NCBI GenBank assembly: GCA_902597865.1
Contig: CACJZL010000008.1
Location: forward strand, 1 to 39,208
DNA from: an uncultured Pelagibacteraceae bacterium
Lineage (GTDB): Bacteria > Pseudomonadota > Alphaproteobacteria > Pelagibacterales > Pelagibacteraceae
Direction: 5' to 3'
Length of the DNA: 39,208 nt
In this document: piece by piece, positions 25,811-36,171 of the stretch
How the letters are laid out: each line of letters opens with the position of its first letter
Position numbering within the stretch: position 1 is the first letter of the stretch
Translations under genes and position numbers: made by a program
The notes under the pieces: generated by a model
The model's database searches: none
What the model was told of the DNA's origin: nothing
What the model saw: the letters and a program-made list of their open reading frames with translations, nothing else

Positions 25811-25832
25811 AAAGTAAATAAAAATTTACTTT
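25811..25832. repeat. Hairpin in the rpsT-dnaA gap
   Basis: AAAGTAAAT (25811-25819) and ATTTACTTT (25824-25832) form a nine-pair stem with a four-A loop. T-rich sequence follows on the plus strand only, whereas the flanking genes run on the minus strand, so a terminator role for them is not well supported. Confidence 0.4.
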
Positions 25833-25911
25833 CTTTATTTTGGAAAATTCCAACATGTTGTGTTCAGGCTGTGAAACTTAATTATATTTTGTGGCAAGAC
25901 TTTTTTCTGTG

Positions 25912-25935
25912 TGCGTTAAAATAATTTTAACCGCA
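25912..25935 (-). terminator. Possible rpsT 3' hairpin
   Basis: TGCGTTAAAAT (25912-25922) and ATTTTAACCGCA (25924-25935) are complementary with one bulged base, starting six bases after the rpsT stop. It is placed where a terminator or 3'-protecting hairpin should be, but no U-run follows on the minus strand, so the call is weak. Confidence 0.35.
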
Positions 25936-25941
25936 GGTTGT

Positions 25942-26202
25942 CTAAAGGGAGTTTATTTTTCTCGTAATCTTAGAAACGTTTCGAGTTGCGTTTCCTTTTT
26001 TGATAACGCCAGTCTTAGCAATTTTCATTAATTCCGAGTTCAATTTGGGTAAGTAGGAAAGAGCTTCTTTCTTTTTTTTGCTATCAATCAATTTTTTCAT
26101 TTTTTTTAAGGCGATCTTATAACGGCTTTTACGGGTCTTATTAACCTCTGTTTGCCTCTTAATTCTTCGAATTCTTTTGATCGCTGATTTTGTATTTGCC
26201 AT
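25942..26202 (-). CDS. rpsT: 30S ribosomal protein S20
   Basis: This 86-residue, very basic primary 16S rRNA-binding protein starts MANTKSAIKRIRRIKRQTEVN, with the family's helical, Lys-rich body and GNATRNVSKITRKI near the C-terminus. Length is normal. It lies between mutM and dnaA, the usual alphaproteobacterial position. ATG at 26202 follows a weak AGAGGA sequence. Confidence 0.96.
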   Translation of the reverse strand: MANTKSAIKRIRRIKRQTEVNKTRKSRYKIALKKMKKLIDSKKKKEALSYLPKLNSELMKIAKTGVIKKGNATRNVSKITRKINSL

Positions 26203-26249
26203 TTTGGCGATGGTATATCCTCTCTAAGTTGGGCGGTCAATAGGTATTT

Positions 26250-27107
26250 TTACTTTTGACAAACAGAGCATATAAAAGTGGATCTGTTTGAAATTATTTT
26301 TCTAATAATTTGTCCAAAACAATTATTCCGACTACATCTCTTTTTTGCACGATCATATACTTTAAACTCAGACTGGAAATTACCACTTTTTCCTGTGATA
26401 CCTTTAAAATCCCTTATTGAAGAACCTCCAAAATGTATAGCTTTTTTCAGGATTATTTTCGAATACTTAACTATTCTTTTGTTTTCGTCTAAATTAATCA
26501 GGTAAGATTTTCTAAACGGATTAATCTTTGCCTGAAATAATATTTCATTTACGTAAATATTACCTAAACCAGAAACCAATTTTTGATCTAACAATAAGTT
26601 CTTAATATTTTTTGTCCTATTCTTAAGAATTTTATAAAGATATTTTTTGTTAAAATCTTTACTAATTGCCTCAGGTCCAATTCGAGTAAAAAATTTTAAA
26701 TAATCTTTCTTATTTTTCAAAATCTTAAAAAAACCAAATCTTCTAGGGTCATTGTAAATTAGTTTAAAATTTTTAAATCTAAAAATTATATGATTATGTT
26801 TTTTTGGTAAACTTTGGGACCCGTAAAAACTTAAATTTGTAGTCTTTTTTTTTAACCCTATGAAATGAAGGGTACCTGACATGCCTAAATGGACCACACA
26901 GTAAAGATGATTATCAAATACTAAAATAAGATATTTGGATTTTCTTTGTATCTTTTTTATGACAGCATTTTTGAATATTTGTTCAAAATCCTTTGGTACT
27001 TTAAGTCTCAGATTTCGGTTATTAACTTGAATACTTATTATTTTTCGGTTCTTTACTTGTCTATTTAGGGATTGTCTTACTATTTCTACTTCTGGTAATT
27101 CTGGCAT
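26250..27107 (-). CDS. mutM: Formamidopyrimidine-DNA glycosylase
   Basis: This 285-residue bifunctional repair enzyme removes 8-oxoguanine and cuts the abasic site. It starts MPELPEVE, in which Pro2 (after Met removal) is the Schiff-base nucleophile and Glu3 is catalytic. The H2TH region QKLVSGLGNIYVNEILF (about 170-186) and a C-terminal zinc finger with Cys pairs (RCSRNNC and CSVCQ) complete the fold. It is divergent from ubiE with 34 bases between the ATGs. Confidence 0.95.
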   Translation of the reverse strand: MPELPEVEIVRQSLNRQVKNRKIISIQVNNRNLRLKVPKDFEQIFKNAVIKKIQRKSKYLILVFDNHLYCVVHLGMSGTLHFIGLKKKTTNLSFYGSQSLPKKHNHIIFRFKNFKLIYNDPRRFGFFKILKNKKDYLKFFTRIGPEAISKDFNKKYLYKILKNRTKNIKNLLLDQKLVSGLGNIYVNEILFQAKINPFRKSYLINLDENKRIVKYSKIILKKAIHFGGSSIRDFKGITGKSGNFQSEFKVYDRAKKRCSRNNCFGQIIRKIISNRSTFICSVCQK

Positions 27108-27141
27108 TAAATATTATATTATATTTTGATAACATTTAAAT

Positions 27142-27846
27142 ATGCAACAAAATCTACAAAAAAAAAGAGGTCTTGTAAAAAAGGTTTTTGATAATGTTTA
27201 TAACAAGTATGACCTCATGAATGATTTTATGTCCCTGGGTATCCACAGACAGTGGAAAAGAGAACTCATCAGACAAATGAATCCCTATCCAGAGAGTACT
27301 TTAATTGATGTTGCATGTGGTACTGGAGATATTGCTAAATTATATGCTGAGAATACATCCAATAAGTCAAAAATATTATGTGTCGATTTTAATAAAAAAA
27401 TGTTGGACGAAGGAAAAAAAAGGTTATCAAATTACAAAAATATTAACTGGAAGGTTTCAAGGGCTGAAAAAATTGATGTACCAAATGAAACCTTTGATTA
27501 TTATACAATTAGCTTTGGTCTAAGAAACACAAAGAATTTAAACTCAACTATCTCGGAAGCTTATAGGGTTTTGAAAAAAGGGGGTAGATTTTTCTGCCTT
27601 GAGTTTTCAAAAATTCAAAATCAAAATTTAGATTTCATTTACAAACAGTATTCAAAACTAATACCATTAATAGGAAAATTAGTAGTTGGAAAAAGTGCAC
27701 CATATGAATACTTAGTTCAAAGTATTGATGAATTCGTTAACCAAGAAGAGTTGCTCGATATAATCAAAAGTAAAAATTTCTACAATGCCAGTTATAAAAA
27801 TTTGTCTGGTGGTATTGTATCTTTACATACAGGTTGGAAAATATGA
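27142..27846 (+). CDS. ubiE: Ubiquinone biosynthesis C-methyltransferase
   Basis: This 234-residue SAM-dependent methyltransferase acts on the benzoquinol ring in ubiquinone synthesis. Starting VFDNVYNKYDLMNDFMSLGIHRQWK (about 15-39), it continues with the SAM loop DVACGTGDIAK (about 56-66), then SFGLRNTKNL and RVLKKGGRFFCLEFSK. Its TGA overlaps the ubiB ATG. Both serve the same pathway. Confidence 0.95.
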   Translation: MQQNLQKKRGLVKKVFDNVYNKYDLMNDFMSLGIHRQWKRELIRQMNPYPESTLIDVACGTGDIAKLYAENTSNKSKILCVDFNKKMLDEGKKRLSNYKNINWKVSRAEKIDVPNETFDYYTISFGLRNTKNLNSTISEAYRVLKKGGRFFCLEFSKIQNQNLDFIYKQYSKLIPLIGKLVVGKSAPYEYLVQSIDEFVNQEELLDIIKSKNFYNASYKNLSGGIVSLHTGWKI

Positions 27847-29408
27847 TTTTTAATAAACTCTTTATACTTTTTAAAATTGGGAGAAAAATTGGCAAATCTA
27901 ATGTAATAAACATAGTTTCGGAAACTCATAAAATACCACTATTCATTAAAATATTTTTTAATTTGCTAGCTTTTTCATTTTCTAGTTCAAATGATACGAA
28001 AAGTAAGGGTAAGGAAAACTTGAGTGAATCAATTCAAGAAATGGGAACCACATTTATAAAACTTGGTCAATTTTTAGCTACACGCCCAGATATAATCGGT
28101 GAAAAATTGTCTAAAGAACTTGAGTCTCTTCAAGATAAATTACCTCCTTTTTCAAAAAAAACGGCAGAAAAAATTATAATAGAAAATTTAGGTCAGTCTA
28201 ATTTTGATGATATAATTGACTTATCCGAACCTATAGCAGCTGCTTCGATAGCCCAAGTTCATAAAGCCAAAATTAAAGAGGATAATATAATCAAAAATGT
28301 TGCGATAAAAGTTTTAAGACCAAACATAAAGAAAATTTTTAATGATGAGATAGATGCCATTATGTTATTGGCATATATAATTGAAAATTTAATCACCAAA
28401 ACAAAAAGACTTAAACTCATTGAGGTTGTTTTTCTTTTCAAAGAAATAACAAATCACGAGATGGACCTAAGATTTGAAGCTGCAGCTGCAAATGAGTATG
28501 CTGAAAATACCAAAAATGATTTAGGATTTTTTGTCCCTAAAATATATTGGAATTTTACAAGTGAAAGTGTTCTTACTTTAGATTGGGTAGATGGGGTATC
28601 GATAAGAGAAAAAGACTTGCTCAGAGAAAAAAATATTGAAACCTCTAAAATAGCTACAAATTTAATTCAACATTTTTTGAGACATGCGGTCCGTGATGGA
28701 TTTTTTCATGCTGACATGCACCAAGGAAATATTTTTATTAATGAGTCTTCCCAAATAGTTCCAATAGATTTTGGTATAATGGGAAGAATAGATAAATTGA
28801 GTAGAAGATACTTAGCAGAAATTTTGTACGGATTTGTTCGTAGAGATTACAAAAAAGTGGCTGAGGTACATTTGTTAGCTGGATTAGTACCTAAAGGTAC
28901 ATCTGTAGAGGAATTAGCTCAAGCTTTGAGATCTATCGGAGAGCCAATATTTGGTCAGAGTGTTAAAGATATATCTGGTGGTAAATTACTTAAACAACTA
29001 TTTGATATTACAGAAAAATTTAATATGCAAACTCAACCACAATTACTACTTTTACAAAAAACAATGGTTGTAGTAGAGGGTGTTGCAAGGAATTTAGATC
29101 CAAATAATAATATATGGGAGACCTCTAGACCTGTCTTAGAGAACTGGTTAAAAGAGACTAAAGATCCTGTCAAGAATATGATGGATACCTTAAAAGACTC
29201 TTCTGAAGTGATAAAGAGAATTCCTGAGTTACCTAAAATAATGGATAATGCAAATCAAGCATTAGCATTTTTAGCAAGTGGTCAGATACCCCAAAATACA
29301 AATTCTTTTTCCTCTTTTAATGATAAAAAAAACGAGATGAAATCAATTAGAAATCAAAGTATTATTGGATTATTAGTGCTTGTCTTTTTAAGTGTCATAG
29401 TATTTTAA
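27843..29408 (+). CDS. ubiB: UbiB/ABC1-family atypical kinase for ubiquinone biosynthesis
   Basis: This 521-residue UbiB protein is required for ubiquinone synthesis. It shows the KxGQ motif (KLGQFLATRPDI), the Ala-rich nucleotide loop AAASIAQVHKAK and the FFHADMHQGNIF catalytic-type loop with DFGIMGR. The C-terminus is hydrophobic (about 18 residues), as usual for membrane attachment. I chose ATG 27843, which forms an ATGA overlap with ubiE, over a TTG nine bases earlier. It is followed six bases later by coaBC. Confidence 0.93.
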   Translation: MIFNKLFILFKIGRKIGKSNVINIVSETHKIPLFIKIFFNLLAFSFSSSNDTKSKGKENLSESIQEMGTTFIKLGQFLATRPDIIGEKLSKELESLQDKLPPFSKKTAEKIIIENLGQSNFDDIIDLSEPIAAASIAQVHKAKIKEDNIIKNVAIKVLRPNIKKIFNDEIDAIMLLAYIIENLITKTKRLKLIEVVFLFKEITNHEMDLRFEAAAANEYAENTKNDLGFFVPKIYWNFTSESVLTLDWVDGVSIREKDLLREKNIETSKIATNLIQHFLRHAVRDGFFHADMHQGNIFINESSQIVPIDFGIMGRIDKLSRRYLAEILYGFVRRDYKKVAEVHLLAGLVPKGTSVEELAQALRSIGEPIFGQSVKDISGGKLLKQLFDITEKFNMQTQPQLLLLQKTMVVVEGVARNLDPNNNIWETSRPVLENWLKETKDPVKNMMDTLKDSSEVIKRIPELPKIMDNANQALAFLASGQIPQNTNSFSSFNDKKNEMKSIRNQSIIGLLVLVFLSVIVF

Positions 29409-29414
29409 TTCTGT

Positions 29415-30629
29415 ATGAAATTTTTAGAAAATAAAAAAATATTGATTATAATAACTGGTGGAATTGCCGCTTATAAAACACTAGATCTTATAAGAAAATT
29501 ATCAAAACTTAATTGTGAAATTAAAACAATTTTGACTAAAAGCGGTAAAGAATTTGTAACCCCCTTATCAATCACAGCATTATCAAAGAATAAAGTTTTC
29601 ACTGACTTATTTTCAGTAGAGAATGAAAGTGAAATGGATCATATCTCTCTTTCAAGATGGTCTGATCTAATACTTGTTGCTCCAACCTCTTCGAATTTCC
29701 TTACAAAAATTTCAAATGGTTTTTCTGATGATTTAGCAAGCACAGTAATTAAAGCATCAGACAAAAAGGTTTTCTTGTGCCCCGCGATGAACGTTAGAAT
29801 GTGGGAACATGCATCAAATAAACAGAGCATAAATACTTTAAAGAGTTATGGTTATAGGATTTTAGGACCAGAAATTGGTGAGATGGCATGTGGAGAATTT
29901 GGTGAAGGGAAGATGCTAGAGGTTGATGATATTATTAATCAACTTGAACTTTATTTTAAACAAATAAGTAAAAACAAAAAATTAAAAGCGATAGTCACTG
30001 CTGGACCAACTCAAGAATTTATTGATCCTGTTAGATTTATCACCAATAGATCTAGTGGGAAGCAAGGATATGAAATCGCAAATTCTTTAGTAGAAAATGG
30101 ATTTGATACAACCTTAATATCTGGGCCTACTAACTTGGAGCCGAATGATAATTTAAAATTAATAAAGGTCAAAACTGGTGAAGAAATGTACGAAAAAACA
30201 ATAGAGTTACTTCCATGTGATCTTGCAATTTTTACAGCTGCGGTATCAGATTTTAAGGTAAAAAAATTTAACAAAGAGAAAATTAAAAAAAATAAAGATC
30301 TAAGTTTCGACTTAGACTTAAATCCAGATATTTTAGAATTGGTTTCTAAAAGTAATAAAAAGCCAAAAATTGTTGTTGGTTTTGCAGCCGAGTCAGAAAA
30401 TTTATTCGATAATGCAAAATCAAAACTGGAAAAAAAAGGGTGTGATTTAATTGTTGCAAATGATGTAAGTAATAATGAAATTGGGTTTGAATCCGACTTT
30501 AATGAAGTTCATTTGTTTTATAAGGACAAAAACATTGATGATGAAAAAATCTCGAAAAATTTTAAATCTGTCATTGCAGATGAACTAATTAAAAAAATTA
30601 CGAATAAATTTAATTTTTTTAATGATTAA
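29415..30629 (+). CDS. coaBC: Bifunctional phosphopantothenoylcysteine synthetase/decarboxylase
   Basis: This 404-residue bifunctional enzyme makes 4'-phosphopantetheine for coenzyme A. The CoaC flavin domain spans about 1-180, with GGIAAYKTLDLIRKL, PAMNVRMWEH and the CGEFGEGKM Cys region. The CoaB domain follows, starting at VTAGPTQEFIDPVRFITNRS (about 197-216). It overlaps the start of dut by eight bases. Confidence 0.95.
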   Translation: MKFLENKKILIIITGGIAAYKTLDLIRKLSKLNCEIKTILTKSGKEFVTPLSITALSKNKVFTDLFSVENESEMDHISLSRWSDLILVAPTSSNFLTKISNGFSDDLASTVIKASDKKVFLCPAMNVRMWEHASNKQSINTLKSYGYRILGPEIGEMACGEFGEGKMLEVDDIINQLELYFKQISKNKKLKAIVTAGPTQEFIDPVRFITNRSSGKQGYEIANSLVENGFDTTLISGPTNLEPNDNLKLIKVKTGEEMYEKTIELLPCDLAIFTAAVSDFKVKKFNKEKIKKNKDLSFDLDLNPDILELVSKSNKKPKIVVGFAAESENLFDNAKSKLEKKGCDLIVANDVSNNEIGFESDFNEVHLFYKDKNIDDEKISKNFKSVIADELIKKITNKFNFFND

Positions 30630-31062
30630 GGTCTTAATAAAAAGATTAAACCAAAAAGTAAAAATTCCCTCTTACAAAACGATAGGGTCTTCTGGAGTTG
30701 ATCTCGAAGCATTTTTGGAAAATCCAATTGAAATAGGACCAAATAAATCTGCTTTGATTCCAACCGGACTTGCTATTGCCATACCTGAAGACACCGAAGT
30801 TCAAGTACGTCCAAGATCTGGACTTGCAGCTAAGTCTAGTATTGGAGTACTTAACTCACCGGGTACAATTGATAGTGATTATCGTGGAGAGATTAAAATT
30901 ATTCTTTTTAATCATGGTAATGAAAAATTTTTAGTTAACAATGGAGATAGAATAGCTCAAATGGTATTGATGCCTGTTTTGAAATTTAAGTTTCAAGAAA
31001 CAAAAGATTTACCAGACACTTTGAGGGGTTCAGGTGGATTTGGATCCACTGGAAAAAAATGA
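30622..31062 (+). CDS. dut: dUTP diphosphatase
   Basis: This 146-residue trimeric dUTPase keeps uracil out of DNA and supplies dUMP. All family motifs are present: GSSGVDLEA (motif 1, about 22-30), RPRSGLAAKSSIG (motif 2, about 63-75), GTIDSDYRGEI (motif 3, about 81-91), GDRIAQMV (motif 4, about 108-115) and the C-terminal arm RGSGGFGSTG (motif 5). ATG 30622 overlaps the coaBC stop; the coaBC-dut order is widespread in proteobacteria. Its own stop overlaps the next ATG by four bases. Confidence 0.96.
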   Translation: MIKVLIKRLNQKVKIPSYKTIGSSGVDLEAFLENPIEIGPNKSALIPTGLAIAIPEDTEVQVRPRSGLAAKSSIGVLNSPGTIDSDYRGEIKIILFNHGNEKFLVNNGDRIAQMVLMPVLKFKFQETKDLPDTLRGSGGFGSTGKK

Positions 31063-31790
31063 ATTTAAAAACAAAAGAACTTGAAAGATATTCTCGACAA
31101 ATAATTATTAAAGATATTGGTATCTCAGGACAAAAAAAAATTAAAAACTCAAAAGTTCTTATTGTTGGATTAGGTGGATTAGGGTGTCCTGTTGCAGAAT
31201 ATTTGTCTAGAACTGGGGTAGGTACGATTGGTTTAATCGATCATGATAAGATAGATCTTTCAAATATACATAGGCAATCTATGTTTACCACAAAAGATGT
31301 TGGTAAATTTAAAGTAAAAGTAGTTAGTGATAGAGTTAAGAAAATTAATCCAAACGTTAAGATAGAAAGTTATAAAAAAAAATTAAATCAATCAAATGTT
31401 GAAAACCTAATAAAAAATTTTGATATAGTAGTAGATGGGACAGATAATTTCACAAGTAAGTTTCTTGTGAATGAATTCTCTAGGAAATTAAAAAAAATTT
31501 TCGTGTGTGGTGCGATTAGTAAATTTGATGGTCACATATTTAGTTTTAATTTTTCAAAGGATAAAAGATTGTGTCTAAAATCTTTTTATCAAACGATACC
31601 AAACGATGAAGTTTTAAATTGTGAGGCAGATGGTGTTGTTGGTACAATAGCAAGTGTTGTAGGTAGTATTCAGGCAAATGAAGTAATTAAAAATATTGTG
31701 GGAATTGGAAAAAGTTTAAATGGTAAGGTTTTAATTATAAACCTTTTAAATCTAAACTTTAGAGTAAGTAACCTGAAAAAAATAAGATGA
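31059..31790 (+). CDS. MoeB/ThiF-like E1 adenylyltransferase without zinc cysteines
   Basis: This 243-residue ubiquitin-activating-type E1 enzyme would adenylate the C-terminal Gly of a sulfur-carrier protein (MoaD, ThiS or similar). The nucleotide fold GLGGLGCPVAEYLSRTGVG (about 37-55), DHDKIDLSNIHRQ and VDGTDNF are intact, and CEADGVVG keeps the conserved reactive-region Cys. The structural zinc site is not: the first expected CxxC is CLKS (near 176) and no C-terminal CxxC follows. Whether it serves molybdopterin or thiamine synthesis cannot be told; neither pathway's genes are nearby. It is overlap-coupled to dut and to the SH3 gene. Confidence 0.85.
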   Translation: MNLKTKELERYSRQIIIKDIGISGQKKIKNSKVLIVGLGGLGCPVAEYLSRTGVGTIGLIDHDKIDLSNIHRQSMFTTKDVGKFKVKVVSDRVKKINPNVKIESYKKKLNQSNVENLIKNFDIVVDGTDNFTSKFLVNEFSRKLKKIFVCGAISKFDGHIFSFNFSKDKRLCLKSFYQTIPNDEVLNCEADGVVGTIASVVGSIQANEVIKNIVGIGKSLNGKVLIINLLNLNFRVSNLKKIR

Positions 31791-32236
31791 TCAAAAAATT
31801 TTTGATTATAAATTTGTTTTTATTAAGTTTTTTTTTAACCAATTCTTATTCGGATAACAATACGTATATGTCACTTAAGAACAAAAAAGTAAATGTAAGG
31901 TATGGCCCTGGATTAGATTATCCAATAAAATTTGTATTTAATAAAAAAAATTATCCAGTTGAAATTATAGACCAAAAAGAAAATTTTAGAAAAATTTTAG
32001 ATTTTAAAAAAAATAGTGGATGGATTCATAGATCCCAGTTAAAAAAAAGTAGTTCATTTATAACCCTAGATACTGTAATTCTTTTTTCTGATAGTACAAA
32101 ATTTTCAAGACCTATTGCAAAAATCGAATCAGGTAGACTATTAAATAAAAAAAAGTGTAATTTAAATTGGTGTAGAATTGAAACTGGAGAATATAAAGGA
32201 TGGGTTTTAAAAGAGAATCTTTGGGGGTTAAATTAA
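31787..32236 (+). CDS. Exported bacterial SH3-domain protein
   Basis: This 149-residue protein has a signal peptide of about 22 residues (MIKKFLIINLFLLSFF, then SYSD). It is followed by two SH3-like repeats: the first around NVRYGPGLDYPIKFVF (about 35-50) to SGWIHRSQL, the second ending CRIETGEYKGWVLKENLWG. Such periplasmic SH3 proteins often bind peptidoglycan peptides, a function inferred for this one. Four bases overlap the upstream E1-like gene. Confidence 0.82.
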   Translation: MIKKFLIINLFLLSFFLTNSYSDNNTYMSLKNKKVNVRYGPGLDYPIKFVFNKKNYPVEIIDQKENFRKILDFKKNSGWIHRSQLKKSSSFITLDTVILFSDSTKFSRPIAKIESGRLLNKKKCNLNWCRIETGEYKGWVLKENLWGLN

Positions 32237-32237
32237 A

Positions 32238-32723
32238 ATGAAATACAAAGTTAATGATCAAATTCCTGATTGTGAAGTTTTCCAATTAATTGATGGAAAT
32301 CCGAAAAAATTTCAAATAAACGACTTTTTTAAAGATAATAAATCTATTCTACTGGGAATGCCCGGTGCGTTTACATCTGTGTGCTCAAATAAACATTTAC
32401 CAAGTTATAAAGACAACATTGATAAGATAAGATCTAAAGGTGTTGATAAAGTTTTTTGTATCAGTGTAAATGATCCATACGTTATGAATGCATGGGCCAA
32501 AATTTCAAAAGTAGAGAATGAGATAATAATGATAGCAGATCCTTTTGGAGATTTTGCCAACAAATTAGGAGTATTGGTAAACAAAAATGCAAAAGGTTTA
32601 GGTATGAGATCTAGTCGTTATACGATGATTATTGAAAATAAAGTTATAAAATACGTAGCCGTAGAAAAGGAAACAGGAATCTGTGAACTATCAGCTGCAG
32701 ATAATGTTTTATCTAAGCTTTAG
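32238..32723 (+). CDS. Prx5-type peroxiredoxin
   Basis: This 161-residue thiol peroxidase of the Prx5/AhpE-Tsa group has the peroxidatic Cys49 in MPGAFTSVCSNKHLPSY, the invariant PxxxTxxC pattern, and a SSRYTMIIEN segment containing the active-site Arg. It reduces H2O2 and organic peroxides; the resolving thiol may be another Cys in the chain or glutathione/glutaredoxin. It begins one base after the SH3 gene stop and faces the iron/oxidative-stress group on the minus strand. Confidence 0.92.
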   Translation: MKYKVNDQIPDCEVFQLIDGNPKKFQINDFFKDNKSILLGMPGAFTSVCSNKHLPSYKDNIDKIRSKGVDKVFCISVNDPYVMNAWAKISKVENEIIMIADPFGDFANKLGVLVNKNAKGLGMRSSRYTMIIENKVIKYVAVEKETGICELSAADNVLSKL

Positions 32724-32733
32724 AGGTCTTTAT

Positions 32734-32913
32734 TTATTTTTGTTGTGAACAAACGTCCTTGATAACCGGTACATTAGCGCAATCACCACATTTAGTTAAC
32801 TGAACTAAACATCCGTCATCTAGAACTTTAACATCAACTTTTCTATCACACTTGGAGCATGTAGAAGAGATTGTAAGTCCACATTTTTTACAGTTGTAAT
32901 TTTGTAGTTCCAT
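32734..32913 (-). CDS. Zinc-ribbon-like miniprotein (59 residues)
   Basis: This 59-residue small protein contains eight cysteines. CKKC (8-11) and CSKC (19-22) form an apparent zinc-ribbon pair, with CGDC (42-45) and two single Cys (35, 55) following. The first part reads MELQNYNCKKCG, like a rubredoxin/zinc-ribbon N-terminus, and the middle is DRKVDVKVLDDG. I do not recognise the family. The upstream region contains a Fur-like GATAATGATAAT sequence in a candidate promoter. There is no strong ribosome-binding site. It converges with the peroxiredoxin gene, ten bases apart. Confidence 0.75.
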   Translation of the reverse strand: MELQNYNCKKCGLTISSTCSKCDRKVDVKVLDDGCLVQLTKCGDCANVPVIKDVCSQQK

Positions 32914-32951
32914 AAAAGAAAAAATAATTGGTGTAGAGATATTTTCAAGAA

Positions 32952-32980
32952 AATATTGTGATAATGATAATTGTTTGCAA
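32952..32980 (-). promoter_or_regulatory. Candidate Fur-controlled promoter for the zinc-ribbon gene
   Basis: TTGCAA (32975-32980) and AATATT (32952-32957) are 17 bases apart on the minus strand. Between them, on the plus strand, lies GATAATGATAAT (32960-32971), two perfect tandem GATAAT hexamers of the classical Fur box. Each promoter element matches the sigma-70 consensus at four of six positions. Placement of the hexamers inside the spacer suggests iron-dependent repression of the miniprotein gene. Confidence 0.45.
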
Positions 32981-33015
32981 AAAAAAAATTTTTTATGCGA
33001 TTATTTGATTTGAAT

Positions 33016-33038
33016 AATAATCATTCTCAATGATTATT
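33016..33038. terminator. Palindrome overlapping the 3' end of the DUF2061 gene (terminator or Fur/Irr-type site)
   Basis: AATAATCATT (33016-33025) and AATGATTATT (33029-33038) are a perfect ten-base inverted repeat around CTC, followed on the plus strand by a T-run. It could end stray plus-strand transcription or, read as AATGATTATT, be another iron-regulator site. No U-run follows on the minus strand, where the gene lies, so its role is uncertain. Confidence 0.4.
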
Positions 33039-33276
33039 TTTTAGACTTACTTGCCCACCATTTGTCTAAAATAAAATACCAAACAGAGTTAGCGATAGGT
33101 TCTACTATAGCGTCAGTCAGAGCAATCATAAAAGAAACATCTGCAACTAACATTAAAACTGTAATTGCTATTGCAAAATGACCAATTGTATAAACAATTG
33201 TTCTTAATATTGAGCCTCTGTTATTACTGTATATTTCTTTACTCGCTTCAAATATACCTTTTGTAACTTCAACCAT
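33034..33276 (-). CDS. DUF2061 small membrane protein
   Basis: This 80-residue protein has one or two transmembrane segments (about 27-56) and a conserved C-terminal block VEPIANSVWYFILDKWW (about 58-74), matching the DUF2061 group. Function is unknown. It directly abuts the oxygenase gene upstream with no spacing, so it is probably the last gene of the katG operon. Confidence 0.8.
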   Translation of the reverse strand: MVEVTKGIFEASKEIYSNNRGSILRTIVYTIGHFAIAITVLMLVADVSFMIALTDAIVEPIANSVWYFILDKWWASKSKK

Positions 33277-33888
33277 TTATTTAAAAGGACTTTCTAAAAC
33301 ACATGCTACTAAATGTATTCTAGACTGTTCTCCTCCGTTAAAAAAATTATGATATTTGGTATTGTTTGTTATCCAAACTTTTCCATCTGCTGGGAGATGT
33401 TTCGCCACATTCTCAATTACCATTGAACACCCTTGGTTTGTAATAATTGGTACGTGTAATCTGCACTCAGGATCTTTGTGCCAGCTAAGCGTTGATCTTG
33501 GTTCCTTAAGTAAAAGTCTTACTCTTCCAAGCTTGAATTTTTTTCTAAGTGTTTCATAAACTTCTTTAAAATAAGTTTTTTCAAACTCTGGTAAAAGTTG
33601 CGTATATTTTGACTCGTCTATATCAACGTCTCTTGAAACCTCTTTTCCACTCTCATCTGCAATAGTCCAATATTTGCCTCTAATTTTATTTCCATTTATC
33701 GAGCCAATATCATTCGGTATTTGATTAAGCGGGATAGCACCAAAATGTGTAACACCAGGTGTATTAAATTTTTTTTCTTTTAAAATTAATTCTAAATCTT
33801 TTCTTAATCTATTTATATCAAATTTTAGATCAGGAACTTCATAAAAGTCCTCAAAAGATACCTTTGGTGTGTTAAGTGCAGTTTCCAT
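33277..33888 (-). CDS. Aspartyl/asparaginyl beta-hydroxylase-like Fe(II)/2-oxoglutarate oxygenase
   Basis: This 203-residue double-stranded-helix oxygenase resembles the C-terminal catalytic part of aspartyl/asparaginyl beta-hydroxylase. The candidate iron-ligand His and the family pattern are in LSWHKDPECRLHVPIITN (about 135-152), with SRIHLVACVL near the C-terminus carrying the second His and the Arg expected to bind 2-oxoglutarate. KYHNFFNGGEQ lies between. The substrate is unknown. It follows katG after two bases, so it is likely cotranscribed. Confidence 0.78.
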   Translation of the reverse strand: METALNTPKVSFEDFYEVPDLKFDINRLRKDLELILKEKKFNTPGVTHFGAIPLNQIPNDIGSINGNKIRGKYWTIADESGKEVSRDVDIDESKYTQLLPEFEKTYFKEVYETLRKKFKLGRVRLLLKEPRSTLSWHKDPECRLHVPIITNQGCSMVIENVAKHLPADGKVWITNNTKYHNFFNGGEQSRIHLVACVLESPFK

Positions 33889-33890
33889 TT

Positions 33891-36125
<2,235 letters not shown>

Positions 36126-36142
36126 TTAATCTCCTTTATTAA

Positions 36143-36171
36143 TTTATAATTATTCTAAACAAATTTGTCAA
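36143..36171 (-). promoter_or_regulatory. katG promoter
   Basis: On the minus strand TTGACA (36171-36166) and TATAAA (36148-36143) are separated by exactly 17 bases, an excellent sigma-70 type promoter. An AGGAG site and the katG ATG follow about 20 bases later. The -35 and spacer are covered by the inverted repeat 36153-36181. Confidence 0.8.

Noticed and set aside
25652..25941. Replication origin upstream of dnaA
   Set aside because: I found no DnaA-box-like TTATCCACA sequence in the gap, and alphaproteobacterial origins are often not beside dnaA; the repeats alone are insufficient.
27834..27842. TTG start for ubiB
   Set aside because: ATG 27843 gives the common ATGA overlap with ubiE; the TTG adds only three residues with no support.
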